A DNA stretch of 63,364 bases from Alcanivorax sp. (GTDB taxonomy: Bacteria > Pseudomonadota > Gammaproteobacteria > Pseudomonadales > Alcanivoracaceae): NCBI RefSeq assembly GCF_002733835.1, contig NZ_NVWY01000034.1, positions 1-63,364 on the forward strand. Direction: 5' to 3'. The notes under the pieces are model-generated. The model saw only the letters and a list, made by a program, of their open reading frames with translations. It made no database searches and was not told the origin of the DNA. Shown one piece after another: positions 54,236 through 63,288 of this stretch. A program made the translations under genes and the position numbers. The stretch's first letter is position 1. Every line of letters starts with the position of its first letter.

Positions 54236-54604
54236 TCAGGCGTCGGCCAGCATGCGGTCGACGGTTTGCAGGAGCACGTCTTCGTCCACCGGCTTGGTCA
54301 GGTAATCCCGGGCGCCCTGGCGTTTGCCCCAGACGCGGTCGGTTTCCTGATCCTTGGTGGTAACGATAACGATCGGAATATGGGCGGTGTCCGCCCCTTT
54401 GGTGAGCTGGCGGGTGGCCTGGAAGCCATTGAGGCCAGGCATTACCACATCCATCAAAACCAGCTCGGGAAGTTCGGAACGGGCCGTGGCGACGCCATCG
54501 GCGCCATTGGCGGCCTCGATAACCTCGTGGCCATGTTTTTCCAGAATCTCGCGCAACTTGTATGTCTCGGTGGGCGAGTCATCCACAATCAGAATACGTG
54601 CCAT
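54236..54604 (-). CDS. pilH: PilH response regulator
   Basis: The 122-residue single receiver has acidic pocket VDDSP, phospho-Asp in LVLMDVVMPGLNG, Thr in VIVTTKD and Lys in YLTKPV. It has no output domain. In P. aeruginosa it opposes PilG and acts as a phosphate sink or promotes retraction. Confidence 0.94.
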   Translation of the reverse strand: MARILIVDDSPTETYKLREILEKHGHEVIEAANGADGVATARSELPELVLMDVVMPGLNGFQATRQLTKGADTAHIPIVIVTTKDQETDRVWGKRQGARDYLTKPVDEDVLLQTVDRMLADA

Positions 54605-54636
54605 CTTACCCTCTTCAGGTTCAGCGGCTAAGCCGC

Positions 54637-55020
54637 TTAACCGTTGATATGCTGACGAATCGCACCCAGTAGCTCGTCCTTGGAGAACGGCTTGGTCAGG
54701 TACTCATCGGAACCGACAATGCGCCCCTTGGCCTTGTCAAACAGGCCATCCTTGGACGACAGCATGATCACCGGGGTTGCCTTGAAGGCGCTGTTGTTCT
54801 TGATCAGCGCGCAGGTCTGATAGCCATCGAGACGCGGCATCATGATATCGACGAAGATGATACTGGGCTTGCTGTCGGCGATTTTGGCCAAGGCATCGAA
54901 GCCATCGGTGGCCGTGATTACTTCACAACCCGCTTTCTTCAACAAGGTTTCGGCGGTACGACGAATCGTCTTGGAATCGTCGATTACCATCACCTTGAGG
55001 TCTTGGAAATTGTCAGTCAT
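54637..55020 (-). CDS. pilG: PilG response regulator
   Basis: The 127-residue single receiver (VMVIDDSKTIRRTAE, IIFVDIMMPRLDGYQ, VIMLSSKDG, YLTKPFSKDEL) is the first gene of the cluster. PilG promotes pilus extension and activates the adenylate cyclase CyaB in P. aeruginosa. The 322-bp gap upstream, shared with gshB, must contain the operon promoter. Confidence 0.94.
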   Translation of the reverse strand: MTDNFQDLKVMVIDDSKTIRRTAETLLKKAGCEVITATDGFDALAKIADSKPSIIFVDIMMPRLDGYQTCALIKNNSAFKATPVIMLSSKDGLFDKAKGRIVGSDEYLTKPFSKDELLGAIRQHING

Positions 55021-55342
55021 GGAAACTGCCTTTAACCGTGAACCGTAATTGGCCGCAACTTATTGTAATTTTTGGCCTTTCTAATAATTCGCTGGGCGGG
55101 GCCTGTGGCGGTGTCAGCCCAAGCGAAGTTTTTAACACAGATTCTACAATCAATCTATAAGACCCTATGAAACTTGAGAAAATGTCCCTCTGGCGGGTCG
55201 CTGAATAAGCTTCTCCGCGCATAGCGAACCTGTCTGTGCGCTGCTAACATTGCTCCGGTCATTGTGTTGCTATGAGCAATGGCCGTACCAATCCCCCGCC
55301 GGCAGCTTTCGGGTTGCCTGCGCCCTGTAGACCGGAGACTTC
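55021..55342. other. Divergent intergenic region pilG-gshB
   Basis: This 322-bp region should hold the promoters of the chp operon and of gshB. It has AT-rich patches (55060-55095 and 55125-55170) but no repeat, gene or operator that I can support. Confidence 0.6.
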
Positions 55343-56296
55343 ATGAGCCTGCGTGTTGGTGTGGTGATGGACCCCATCGCCAAAATCAAACCCTGGAAAG
55401 ACAGCACCTTTGCCATGCTGCTGGAGGCACAGCGGCGCGGCTGGTCCCTGCTCTATATGGAGCCGGGGGACCTGTATGTTCGCGATGGTCGCACCTTTGC
55501 CACCACCCGGGCACTGTCTGTTACCGACAATAACGACGATTGGTACCGTCTGGCCGACGCCGTGAATCACGACCTGGCCGATCTGGACATTATCCTGATG
55601 CGCCAGGATCCGCCTTTTAATGCGGAATACATCTACGCCACCTACCTGCTCGAGAAAGTGGAGCGAGAAGGGGTGCTGGTGGTCAATCGCCCTGGCAGTG
55701 TGCGCGACAGCAATGAAAAGCTGTTCGCCACCGACTTCCCGCAGTGCTGTGCGCCCACCCTGGTGTCCAGCCAGTCCGCCTTGCTGCGCAATTTTGTACA
55801 GGAGTTTGGTGACACCGTGATGAAGCCGCTGGACGGCATGGGTGGCAGCAATATTTTCCGGGTCCGCAAGGACAGCCCCAACATCTCGGTGGTGATCGAA
55901 GTGCTCACCCAGCACGGCAAGACGCCGATCATGGCCCAGCGCTTTGTGCCGGAGATCACCGAAGGGGACAAGCGCATTTTGATGATCAACGGCGAGCCGG
56001 TGCCTTATGCGCTGGCGCGGATTCCCAAGGAAGGCGAGCTGCGCGGTAACCTGGCGGCGGGTGGCACCGGTCAGGGTCGGGAATTGAGTGACCGGGATCG
56101 CTGGATCTGCGAACAAGTGGGCCCGACCCTGAAGCGCAAGGGGCTGTATTTTGTCGGGCTGGATGTGATCGGCGATTATCTCACCGAAATCAACGTGACC
56201 AGCCCCACCTGTATCCGTGAGCTGGATGCGATTTTTGATATCAATATTGCCGGGCAGCTGTTTGATACACTGCTGGAGTTGCGGCCGTCGTCATAG
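55343..56296 (+). CDS. gshB: Glutathione synthetase
   Basis: The 317-residue ATP-grasp enzyme joins gamma-glutamylcysteine and glycine. MDPIAKIKPWKDSTFAML at the N-terminus, MKPLDGMGGSNIF in the ATP loop and VGLDVIGDYLTEINVTSPT at the end are signature segments. A tonB gene follows 105 bp downstream, as in Pseudomonas. Confidence 0.96.
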   Translation: MSLRVGVVMDPIAKIKPWKDSTFAMLLEAQRRGWSLLYMEPGDLYVRDGRTFATTRALSVTDNNDDWYRLADAVNHDLADLDIILMRQDPPFNAEYIYATYLLEKVEREGVLVVNRPGSVRDSNEKLFATDFPQCCAPTLVSSQSALLRNFVQEFGDTVMKPLDGMGGSNIFRVRKDSPNISVVIEVLTQHGKTPIMAQRFVPEITEGDKRILMINGEPVPYALARIPKEGELRGNLAAGGTGQGRELSDRDRWICEQVGPTLKRKGLYFVGLDVIGDYLTEINVTSPTCIRELDAIFDINIAGQLFDTLLELRPSS

Positions 56297-56401
56297 ACCC
56301 GGCTGTCGTGGCGGGGCACACTGGCCGGCTTCCTGTTGCGGTGGGTGCTGCCCTCCCCGGCTGAATGAAACCGCTGAAAATGTAGTAGCGAAAACAATAA
56401 C

Positions 56402-57280
56402 ATGGCATCAAATCCGGCATCTGTTACCGCCTCCGACCGTCTCACCTTCACCGTTTTTCTGGCGGTGGCGTTCCATGGCATCCTGATTTTTGGGGTGAGC
56501 TTTGCGCCGGAGCTGCAACGTGCTGCCCCGCATACCCTGGAAGTCACCCTGGCCCAGCACCGCAGCGACAGCGAGCCGGAAGAAGCGGACTTCATTGCCC
56601 AGAGTAATCAGGAGGGTTCCGGTGATCAGGCCGACAAACAGGAGCTGACCACCACCGAGCAGGCGGATTTTGCCGACAACAAACTGGACAACGTGCAGCT
56701 CAAGGAAAAGACCACCCTGGAGCGCCGTGAGCGAGTCAGCCAGCAACTGGTGATCACCACCGCCCGGGACAGTGAGCACAAGGTGAACGCCGACCAGAAA
56801 GAAAAGACCGAGCCCAAGCCCCTGAAAGTGGCCAAGCAGGAAAACCTGCAGGACCTGAGCCAGCAGATCGCCAGCCTGCAGGCGCGGCTGGACGAGCAGA
56901 AGCAAGCCTACGCCAAGCGCCCACGGGTACGGCGTCTCACGTCGGTGTCCGCCAAGGCCCACTTCGAAGCGGTCTACATTGATGGTTTCCGCCGCAAGGT
57001 GGAAGACATGGGTACCCGCAACTTTCCCGCCCGGGCCCTGAACAGCAATACCTATGGTGCGGTGCGCCTGATGGTAGCGATCCAGAAAGACGGCTCACTG
57101 AAAGAAGTGCGGCTGCTCAAGTCCTCCGGTCATAAATTCCTCGACCAGGCCGCCATTCAGAGTGTGCGTCTGGCGGCCCCGTTCGATGCGTTTACAGCGG
57201 AAATGCGCCGCAACATGGACGTGCTGGAAATTATCCGCACCTGGAAGTTCGGCAGTAACCGCAGGGTGTCGTCAAAATAG
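56402..57280 (+). CDS. TonB-family energy transducer (TonB3-like)
   Basis: The 292-residue protein has an N-terminal membrane helix (TFTVFLAVAFHGILIFGVSF), a long charged Gln/Glu/Lys-rich periplasmic spacer with coiled-coil character (residues 100-175), and a C-terminal TonB domain (YGAVRLMVAIQKDGSLKEVR). The Pro-rich spacer of classical TonB is lacking. Its place between gshB and algH matches P. aeruginosa tonB3, which affects twitching motility and pilus assembly. ExbB/ExbD genes are not nearby. Confidence 0.85.
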   Translation: MASNPASVTASDRLTFTVFLAVAFHGILIFGVSFAPELQRAAPHTLEVTLAQHRSDSEPEEADFIAQSNQEGSGDQADKQELTTTEQADFADNKLDNVQLKEKTTLERRERVSQQLVITTARDSEHKVNADQKEKTEPKPLKVAKQENLQDLSQQIASLQARLDEQKQAYAKRPRVRRLTSVSAKAHFEAVYIDGFRRKVEDMGTRNFPARALNSNTYGAVRLMVAIQKDGSLKEVRLLKSSGHKFLDQAAIQSVRLAAPFDAFTAEMRRNMDVLEIIRTWKFGSNRRVSSK

Positions 57281-57325
57281 ACGCAGCATGCACGAGGCCC
57301 CACCACGCCTGAATCGAAGCCGCTG

Positions 57326-57353
57326 TAGGAGTCGCCCTTCCAGGGGACGAATT
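57326..57353 (+). repeat. REP hairpin, subfamily B, copy 1
   Basis: It has head GTAGGAG, then TCGCCCTTCCAGGGGACGAA. The region from CGAAGCCGCT onward is shared with 63126-63160. It lies between the tonB and algH genes. Confidence 0.75.
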
Positions 57354-57507
57354 CGAGCCCTGGCGAGAAACCAGGCATTTCAGGTGTCACCTGATCATTC
57401 TTGTGACGTTTCACACTTTGATCGTCTTTCGCCGCCAGTTTCCTGCAGCAGCATTCATAGATGCCTCACCGCTTGCAGCTCCCCCGCCGCCCCCGGATAC
57501 TACCCCC

Positions 57508-58068
57508 ATGGAAAACACACCTTTGAAACACCAGTTGCTGGTGGCCATGCCGCAAATGGCCGACCCGGACTTTGAACATTCCGTGACCTATATCGTTGAG
57601 CACAGCAGCGAGGGCGCCATGGGGCTGACCCTCAACCGCCCGGTGCAGATCAGCCTGGGTGATATCCTCAGCGACATGGATATTGAAATCGAAGTGCCGC
57701 CCTCCGAGCGACATCGTGTTGTGGCCGGTGGGCCGATCCAGCAGGAAGCCGGCTTTGTGCTGCACAGTGCCGCCACCCGCTGGCACGCCAGCACCGTCCT
57801 CAGTGATGGACTGATCCTGACCACCAGCCGTGACATTCTGGAAGCCATCGCCATTGGTGAAGGCCCGGAGCAGTCCCTGATCTGTCTGGGCTACGCGGGC
57901 TGGGACGCCGGGCAGCTGGAGCAGGAGCTGGTGGATAACGCCTGGCTCAGCACCCCCGCCAGTCGTGAGCTGGTGCTCGACACCCCCTTCGAACAAACCT
58001 GGCACGCCGCCGCCGCGCGCATTGGCGTTGATATGAGTTTGATTGCCACGCAGGCGGGGCACAGCTGA
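57508..58068 (+). CDS. algH: AlgH/YqgE family protein
   Basis: The 186-residue protein has the family start LKHQLLVAMPQMADPDFEHS and the core GAMGLTLNRP, VAGGPIQQEAGFVLH and CLGYAGWDAGQLEQEL. The biochemical role is unknown despite wide conservation. The start at 57508 is fixed by the family N-terminus. The next gene is ruvX, the usual neighbour. Confidence 0.93.
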   Translation: MENTPLKHQLLVAMPQMADPDFEHSVTYIVEHSSEGAMGLTLNRPVQISLGDILSDMDIEIEVPPSERHRVVAGGPIQQEAGFVLHSAATRWHASTVLSDGLILTTSRDILEAIAIGEGPEQSLICLGYAGWDAGQLEQELVDNAWLSTPASRELVLDTPFEQTWHAAAARIGVDMSLIATQAGHS

Positions 58069-58070
58069 TG

Positions 58071-58234
58071 CAGTTGATAGTTGATAGTGGACAGTTGACA
58101 GCTACCCACCGGCATCTTTCTTTCTTTTGTGAAGTTGGCAGCCTGCAGAATTTTTCGGACGCGGCCTGCGACCTGTCTGCTCCTGCCGGGCTGGATCGCG
58201 CCGCTGTCAATTGTCCACTATCAACTGTCCACTG
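58071..58234. repeat. Heptad-word inverted repeat, locus F
   Basis: The left arm 58071-58105 is CAGTTGA, TAGTTGA, TAGTGGA, CAGTTGA, CAGCTAC. The right arm 58207-58234, read on the minus strand, is CAGTGGA, CAGTTGA, TAGTGGA, CAATTGA. The left arm starts 2 nt after the algH stop and the right arm ends 6 nt before the ruvX ATG, so the element spans the whole gap. Confidence 0.92.
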
Positions 58235-58240
58235 CCTTTC

Positions 58241-58645
58241 ATGATTCTTGCCTTTGACTACGGCACCCAAAAAATCGGCGTGGCCAGCGGTAACGAACTG
58301 CTGGGCACCGCCACGCCCTTGAAAGCCCTGCCCTGCAAAAATACCCAACCCAACTGGGATGATATCGCCGCGCTTTTGAAAGAGTGGGAACCGGGAGCCC
58401 TGGTTGTCGGCTTGCCGCTGAATATGGATGGCAGCGATAGCGAGTCCACCGCGCGCGCACGTAAATTTGCCAACCGCCTGCATGGCCGCTTCGGAAAAAA
58501 AGTGTGGCTGGTGGATGAGCGTTTGAGCACCCGCGAAGCCCGCGAACGTACCGGCATTCAGAAAGCAGACCCGCGGGTGGATTCCATGGCGGCGGTGATT
58601 ATTGCGGAAGGGTTTTTTGCTGGGGACGCCGAGGCCATTGGCTAA
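58241..58645 (+). CDS. ruvX: RuvX/YqgF, putative pre-16S rRNA nuclease
   Basis: This 134-residue RNase H-fold protein has catalytic Asp in LAFDYGTQKIGVA (residue 6), VVGLPLNMDGSDS and VDERLST with Glu, and a C-terminal Asp in DPRVDSMAAV. It trims the 16S rRNA 5' end in E. coli. The ATG at 58241 has no Shine-Dalgarno; the heptad repeat ends directly before it, so coupling with algH is possible only across 172 bp. Confidence 0.93.
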   Translation: MILAFDYGTQKIGVASGNELLGTATPLKALPCKNTQPNWDDIAALLKEWEPGALVVGLPLNMDGSDSESTARARKFANRLHGRFGKKVWLVDERLSTREARERTGIQKADPRVDSMAAVIIAEGFFAGDAEAIG

Positions 58646-58662
58646 TGGGTGGCAAAAGGCAG

Positions 58663-58708
58663 GTCAGGTTCACCCAGCGGGCACAAAGAGCCATAGGCGT
58701 AACCTGAC
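58663..58708. repeat. 8-bp inverted repeat after ruvX
   Basis: GTCAGGTT (58663-58670) pairs with AACCTGAC (58701-58708) around a 30-nt loop. No T-run follows, so its role is unclear. Confidence 0.55.
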
Positions 58709-58739
58709 ATTCTGTGTTCTTTTGCGTAAAGGTGTGGAA

Positions 58740-58774
58740 GTCGGATTACGGCCTTCGGCCTAATACGACCTACG
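58740..58774 (-). repeat. REP hairpin, subfamily E (TTC loop)
   Basis: On the minus strand it starts CGTAGGTCG, and the stem GTCGGATTACGGCC pairs with GGCCTAATACGAC around a TTC loop with one mismatch. I recall a similar GTCGGATTACGGCCTTCGGC repeat in many gammaproteobacteria. It lies 14 bp from the yceI stop. Confidence 0.7.
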
Positions 58775-58788
58775 AAAGTCATCAATGT

Positions 58789-59385
58789 TTACTGCTTGAT
58801 CCCTTCCACAGAAATAATAATCTCCACGGTTTCTGAAGCTGGGCCCAAGTCCTTGGTGATGCCGAAGTCGGACAGCGTCAGTGTGGTGGAGGCTTCCAGG
58901 CCCATGCGGTAGCCGCCCCACGGATCATCGCCGTAACCGATCAGTTTGGCATCCAGGGTTACCGGTTTAGTCACGCCATGCAGGGTGAAATCGCCGGTGA
59001 TTTTTGCGGTTTTCTCGCCGGTTTTTTCAATCTTTGTGCTCTTGAAGGTGGCGGTGGGGTATTCGCTCACGTCCAGGAAATCATCACTGCGCAGGTGCTT
59101 GTCGCGTTCGGCGTGGTTGCTGTCCACGCTGGCAGTCTGGATGGTGGCGGTTACCTGGCTGTTCTCCGGGTTTTCAGCATCCACGGTGAAGGTGCCGTTG
59201 AAATCATTGAAGCGGCCATACAGCCAGCTGTAACCCAGATGGGAAATTTTGAAGGTGACAAACTGGTGGGCGCCTTTTTTGTCGAACTGATAGGTGCCTC
59301 CGGGCTGGTCGGCGAACGCCATGCTGCTGAGCAGCAGCGCCAGGGCGGGGACAGTGGTTTTTTTCAATAACGTCAACATAAGCAT
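58789..59385 (-). CDS. YceI-family periplasmic protein
   Basis: The 198-residue protein has a signal peptide ([20 protein letters not shown]) and a lipocalin-like YceI barrel ([40 protein letters not shown]). YceI proteins bind polyisoprenoids. The cytochrome b561 gene lies 19 bp upstream in the same operon, the usual pairing. The start at 59385 has GGAG. Confidence 0.92.
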   Translation of the reverse strand: MLMLTLLKKTTVPALALLLSSMAFADQPGGTYQFDKKGAHQFVTFKISHLGYSWLYGRFNDFNGTFTVDAENPENSQVTATIQTASVDSNHAERDKHLRSDDFLDVSEYPTATFKSTKIEKTGEKTAKITGDFTLHGVTKPVTLDAKLIGYGDDPWGGYRMGLEASTTLTLSDFGITKDLGPASETVEIIISVEGIKQ

Positions 59386-59404
59386 CAAGCTCCGTTTCGG
59401 GTGA

Positions 59405-59998
59405 TTAAGATGGGTTGTGAGTGTCGTTTGAGATGTGCGTTGTGGTTCGCGGCGCCAGGCCGAGAATGCGGCGCAGGGTGTCGTCGCGATCAAAAAGATG
59501 ATGTTTGATGGCGGCCAGTGCGTGCAGGCTGGCCAGCCCGATCACGGCCCAGGTGGCCCAGTAGTGAATCAGCCCGGCGGTGTCTTCCAGGCCGGTCTGG
59601 TGGCCGCTCACCGAGGGAACAGAAAACCAGTTGAATACATCCACGGATGAGCCATCGGCGCTGCTGATCAGGTAGCCGCTGACCATGGCCACGAATAACA
59701 GCAGATACAAGGCCCAGTGAGTGAGATGGGCGCTGATTTTTTCCCAGGGCTTGTGGGTGGGCAGCGGTGCCGGTGGCGGTGAAATAAAGCGCCAGCCCAG
59801 GCGCAGGAGCATGGCAATAAAGAGCAAAACGCCGATGCTGCGATGCAGGTCCGGGCCTTTGCGATACCAGGGGTCGTAATAGCCCAGGTCCACCATATAA
59901 AAGCCCAGCGCAAACAGGCCGATCACCGCCAATGCCACCAGCCAGTGGAACAGTACGGCAATGGCGCCAAAGCGTTGCGAATCGTTGCGCAGTTTCAT
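59405..59998 (-). CDS. Cytochrome b561
   Basis: The 197-residue inner-membrane di-haem protein has four helices with haem-ligand His residues in [31 protein letters not shown] and [12 protein letters not shown]. It would pass electrons between quinol and a periplasmic acceptor. It is paired with yceI. Both sit between ruvX and pyrR, where Pseudomonas has no such genes. Confidence 0.92.
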   Translation of the reverse strand: MKLRNDSQRFGAIAVLFHWLVALAVIGLFALGFYMVDLGYYDPWYRKGPDLHRSIGVLLFIAMLLRLGWRFISPPPAPLPTHKPWEKISAHLTHWALYLLLFVAMVSGYLISSADGSSVDVFNWFSVPSVSGHQTGLEDTAGLIHYWATWAVIGLASLHALAAIKHHLFDRDDTLRRILGLAPRTTTHISNDTHNPS

Positions 59999-60237
59999 GA
60001 GGGTTCCCTTCCTGTGTTCTCCGCCCTTATGGCTGGGCGATCCCTTACTTGTTCAGAGTCCACGCCGCGCATCAGGTTCCGTTGATTACAAAACTTACAG
60101 GCGTTGTGCGTATGCCTCTAGCTTGTCGGCATTGTGGTCCGGGACACAGCGCAAAAAACTGAACGGTTTGATCAGCTGTTCCGTTGATTGCCTCAGTGCC
60201 CCGGCCTTCTGCTACTCTTACGCCTTGGATATGCCTT

Positions 60238-60786
60238 ATGGACTGTGGGAGAACGGCCTTGAGCTGGGATGAGCAACAATTGCAGACACACCTGGATGCG
60301 ATGTCGGCGGCCATTAATGAGCGCTTTGCGGATAAGTCACCACTGCTGGTGGGGATTGAATCCGGTGGCGCCTGGGTGGCGCAGGCGCTCAATGACCGTT
60401 TGCCTGCGGCGCTGCCGCTGGGCTCACTGAATCCGGCGTTCTACCGGGACGACTTCGACACCCGTGGACTCAAGCCCACGGTGACGCCGTCCAAGCTGCC
60501 ATTTGATGTGGATGGCCAGCATATTTTGCTGGTGGATGATGTGCTGATGACCGGGCGCACCATCCGTGCGGCCATGAACGAGTTGTTCGATTTTGGTCGC
60601 CCGGCGTCTATCTCTCTGGTGGTGCTGTTCGACATCGGCCACCGACAATTGCCAATTCGTGCCGATATTTGTGGGGAAACTTTGGCATTGCCACCCCATC
60701 AGCGGGTAGAATTGCGGGGGCCCTCACCGCTAATTGCGGAGATCCGCGAACTGGTCAGTGAGGACAACAGAGAGACAAGGTCCTAA
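60238..60786 (+). CDS. pyrR: PyrR bifunctional regulator/uracil phosphoribosyltransferase
   Basis: The 182-residue PRTase-fold protein has PRPP loop [17 protein letters not shown] near residue 100 and [12 protein letters not shown] near residue 38. In pseudomonads PyrR is coupled to pyrB. The start at 60238 ([10 protein letters not shown]) is a choice among several; the core begins shortly after. pyrB starts 2 bp after its stop. Confidence 0.9.
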   Translation: MDCGRTALSWDEQQLQTHLDAMSAAINERFADKSPLLVGIESGGAWVAQALNDRLPAALPLGSLNPAFYRDDFDTRGLKPTVTPSKLPFDVDGQHILLVDDVLMTGRTIRAAMNELFDFGRPASISLVVLFDIGHRQLPIRADICGETLALPPHQRVELRGPSPLIAEIRELVSEDNRETRS

Positions 60787-60788
60787 GA

Positions 60789-61832
60789 ATGACGCCGACG
60801 CTTGCGCCATCCTCCCGCGTACAACTTACCGACGACGGTAAGCTTCGCCATTTTCTCACCACTGAGCACCTCCCCCGTTCCTTGCTGGAAGATATTCTCG
60901 ATACCGCAGCAAGCTTTGTGGATGTGGGTGGCCGGGCCATCAAGAAAGTCCCCTTGCTGCGCGGCAAGACCGTGGTGAACCTGTTTTTCGAATCCAGCAC
61001 CCGTACCCGCAGCACCTTTGAGCTGGCGGCCCAGCGGCTCAGCGCTGACGTGCTCAACCTGGATATTGCCAAGTCCGCCACCAGCAAGGGCGAAACCCTG
61101 CTCGATACCCTGCGCAACCTGGAGGCTATGGCGGCGGACATGTTCGTGGTGCGCCATCAGGATTCCGGGGCGCCGTTCTTTATTGCCAACGAAGTAACGC
61201 CCAACGTGGCGGTGATCAATGCCGGTGACGGGCGCCATGCCCACCCCACCCAGGCCATGCTCGACATGTATACCATTCGCCACTACAAGGGCGGGTTTGC
61301 CGGGCTGAAAGTGGCCATCGTCGGCGATATCCTGCATTCCCGGGTGGCGCGCTCCCAGGTTCACGCACTGAATATTCTCGGTGCCGAGGAAGTCCGTTTG
61401 ATCGGTCCCAGGACGCTGCTGCCGGTGGATGCGGAAGCGTTGGGCGCCACCGTGTTCACGGATATGGCCCAGGGCCTGAAAGACGTGGATGTGGTGATCA
61501 TGCTGCGCCTGCAGAAAGAGCGCATGGATTCGGCCCTGCTGCCCAGCGAAGGCGAATTCTTTCGTCTCTATGGCTTGAACAACGACAAGCTTCATTTCGC
61601 CAAGGATGACGCCATTGTCATGCACCCCGGCCCGATAAACCGGGGAGTGGAAATCGCCTCGGAAGTGGCCGATGGCCCCCGTTCGGTGATTCTCAACCAG
61701 GTCACCTTCGGCATCGCCGTGCGCATGGCCGTCATGTCCATGGCCATCAGCGGCCAGGACAGCGACAGCAATGCTCTGGCTGCCTCCACACAAAGCATGG
61801 AAGGAGCAGGAGGTGCCCGTGGCCAGCGCTAA
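60789..61832 (+). CDS. pyrB: Aspartate carbamoyltransferase catalytic subunit
   Basis: The 347-residue enzyme joins carbamoyl phosphate and aspartate. It carries the carbamoyl-phosphate motif [31 protein letters not shown] and [12 protein letters not shown]. The N-terminal extension (about 35 residues) is characteristic of the pseudomonad-type dodecameric enzyme that needs PyrC' for assembly. It overlaps pyrC' by 20 bp. Confidence 0.96.
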   Translation: MTPTLAPSSRVQLTDDGKLRHFLTTEHLPRSLLEDILDTAASFVDVGGRAIKKVPLLRGKTVVNLFFESSTRTRSTFELAAQRLSADVLNLDIAKSATSKGETLLDTLRNLEAMAADMFVVRHQDSGAPFFIANEVTPNVAVINAGDGRHAHPTQAMLDMYTIRHYKGGFAGLKVAIVGDILHSRVARSQVHALNILGAEEVRLIGPRTLLPVDAEALGATVFTDMAQGLKDVDVVIMLRLQKERMDSALLPSEGEFFRLYGLNNDKLHFAKDDAIVMHPGPINRGVEIASEVADGPRSVILNQVTFGIAVRMAVMSMAISGQDSDSNALAASTQSMEGAGGARGQR

Positions 61833-63111
61833 CCGTAACCGCGCCCATATCCTGATCCGCAAGGGCCGTGTCATCGACCCGGCCAGTGGCCGTGATGATG
61901 TGGCCGACCTGCTGATTGAAAACGGCCGCCTGACGCGCATCGGCGCCAGCCTGGACGCACCGGGGGCCGATATCGTGGAGGCCGACGGCCATTGGGTGCT
62001 GCCTGGGCTGGTGGATGCCTGTGTGCACCTGTCGCTGCCCGGTAGCGGCCGCGCCGGCGATATCGCCAGTGAAACCCGCGCCGCGGCGGCCGGGGGCATC
62101 ACCCATCTGGCGGCCCAGCCGGACTGTGGCCCGGTGGATTCCACGGCGGTGGTGCGCCTGATTCGCGAACAGGCCGGCCAGGCCGGGTTTGCCCGTATCA
62201 TGCCGATTGCCGCCATGACCCAGGGCTTACTGGGCGAGCAGTTGGCGGAGATGTCGACTCTGGCGCGGGCCGGTTGTATTGCGGTGGGCAATGCCGGCGG
62301 CAAGGTGGCCAATGCGCTGGTGCTCAAACGCAGCCTGGAATACGCCGCTACCTTCGATCTGCCGGTCATGTTCCGCCCGCAGGATTCGGCGCTCAGCGCC
62401 GGGGGCTGTGCCCATGAAGGGCCGGTGGCGACCCGCCTCGGGTTGCCCGGTATTCCCGCTGTGGCAGAAAGTGTGGACCTGTCCCGCGATCTGCTGTTGG
62501 TGGAAGCCACCGGAGTGCGGGCGCACTTCCAGCAAATCTCCAGCCGCGATTCCCTGCGTCTGCTGCGCGCCGCCAAACGGCGCGGCCTGCCGGTGACGGC
62601 GGACGTGAGCATCCAGCACCTGCTGCTGGACGAGTCGGCGCTGGAAGGTTTCAACAGCCATTGCCATGTGATTCCGCCCCTGCGCAGCGCCGCCGACCGT
62701 GAGGCCCTGCTGGAAGCCGTGGCCGATGGCACCATCGACGCTATCTGTTCCCAGCACACCCCCATTGGTTCCTCCAGCAAGGCGGCGCCGTTCCCGGCCA
62801 CCAAACCGGGCATGGCCGGGCTGGATGTGCTGCTCTCGCTGGTGTTGGAACTGGTCAGCGAGGGCAAGCTGAGCTTGTCGCGGGCGCTGGATGCGGTCAC
62901 TGCGGCTCCGGCCCGTTGCCTGGGAATCCAGGCGGGCCAGCTGGAAACCGGTCGCCCCGCCAGCCTCTGTGTGCTGGACCCGGCGGCGGATAAAAAGCTC
63001 AGCGAAGACTGGCTGTCCGCCGGCAACAATTCCCCCTGGCGTCATGCCCAGCTCAAGGGCAGCGTGAAGCTGACCGTGTGCCAGGGCAAGGTGAGCTGGC
63101 TGTCGGATTGA
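61813..63111 (+). CDS. pyrC': Non-catalytic dihydroorotase homologue PyrC' (PyrX)
   Basis: In this 432-residue amidohydrolase-fold protein the first zinc motif HxH is lost: [12 protein letters not shown] has Cys where the first His should be. This matches the inactive PyrC' subunit that holds pseudomonad PyrB together. The start is GTG 61813 behind AAGGAGCAGGA; an in-frame ATG at 61771 lies deeper in pyrB. An active dihydroorotase must be encoded elsewhere. Confidence 0.9.
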   Translation: MPVASANRNRAHILIRKGRVIDPASGRDDVADLLIENGRLTRIGASLDAPGADIVEADGHWVLPGLVDACVHLSLPGSGRAGDIASETRAAAAGGITHLAAQPDCGPVDSTAVVRLIREQAGQAGFARIMPIAAMTQGLLGEQLAEMSTLARAGCIAVGNAGGKVANALVLKRSLEYAATFDLPVMFRPQDSALSAGGCAHEGPVATRLGLPGIPAVAESVDLSRDLLLVEATGVRAHFQQISSRDSLRLLRAAKRRGLPVTADVSIQHLLLDESALEGFNSHCHVIPPLRSAADREALLEAVADGTIDAICSQHTPIGSSSKAAPFPATKPGMAGLDVLLSLVLELVSEGKLSLSRALDAVTAAPARCLGIQAGQLETGRPASLCVLDPAADKKLSEDWLSAGNNSPWRHAQLKGSVKLTVCQGKVSWLSD

Positions 63112-63134
63112 GTCAGACCCGCTACGAAGCCGCT

Positions 63135-63160
63135 GTAGGAGTTCCCTTCCAGGGGACGAA
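63135..63160 (+). repeat. REP hairpin, subfamily B, copy 2
   Basis: It has head GTAGGAG, stem TCCCTT/AGGGGA with a CC loop and one G-T pair, and tail CGAAC. It lies 23 bp after the pyrC' stop. Confidence 0.8.
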
Positions 63161-63266
63161 CTGAGCGTAGCGCGATATTGGCGAAAGCCAATCCTCTGTT
63201 CACCGGGTGATGCTTTTCCTGTGAGGCGAGCTGCAGTCAAAGGCGGCCACTGCTTCGCTGTCGCTC

Positions 63267-63288
63267 GGTTCGTCCCCTGGAAGGGAAC
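63267..63288 (-). repeat. REP hairpin, subfamily B, copy 3
   Basis: This is an inverted partner of copy 2. The GTAGGAG head is replaced by ATACAAG, the inner end of the 77-bp repeat, just as at copy 1 of subfamily A on the left side. Confidence 0.8.

Noticed and set aside
60783..63029. 748-codon minus-strand frame opposite pyrB and pyrC'
   Set aside because: The plus strand holds two enzymes with signature motifs. The antisense frame is a composition effect.
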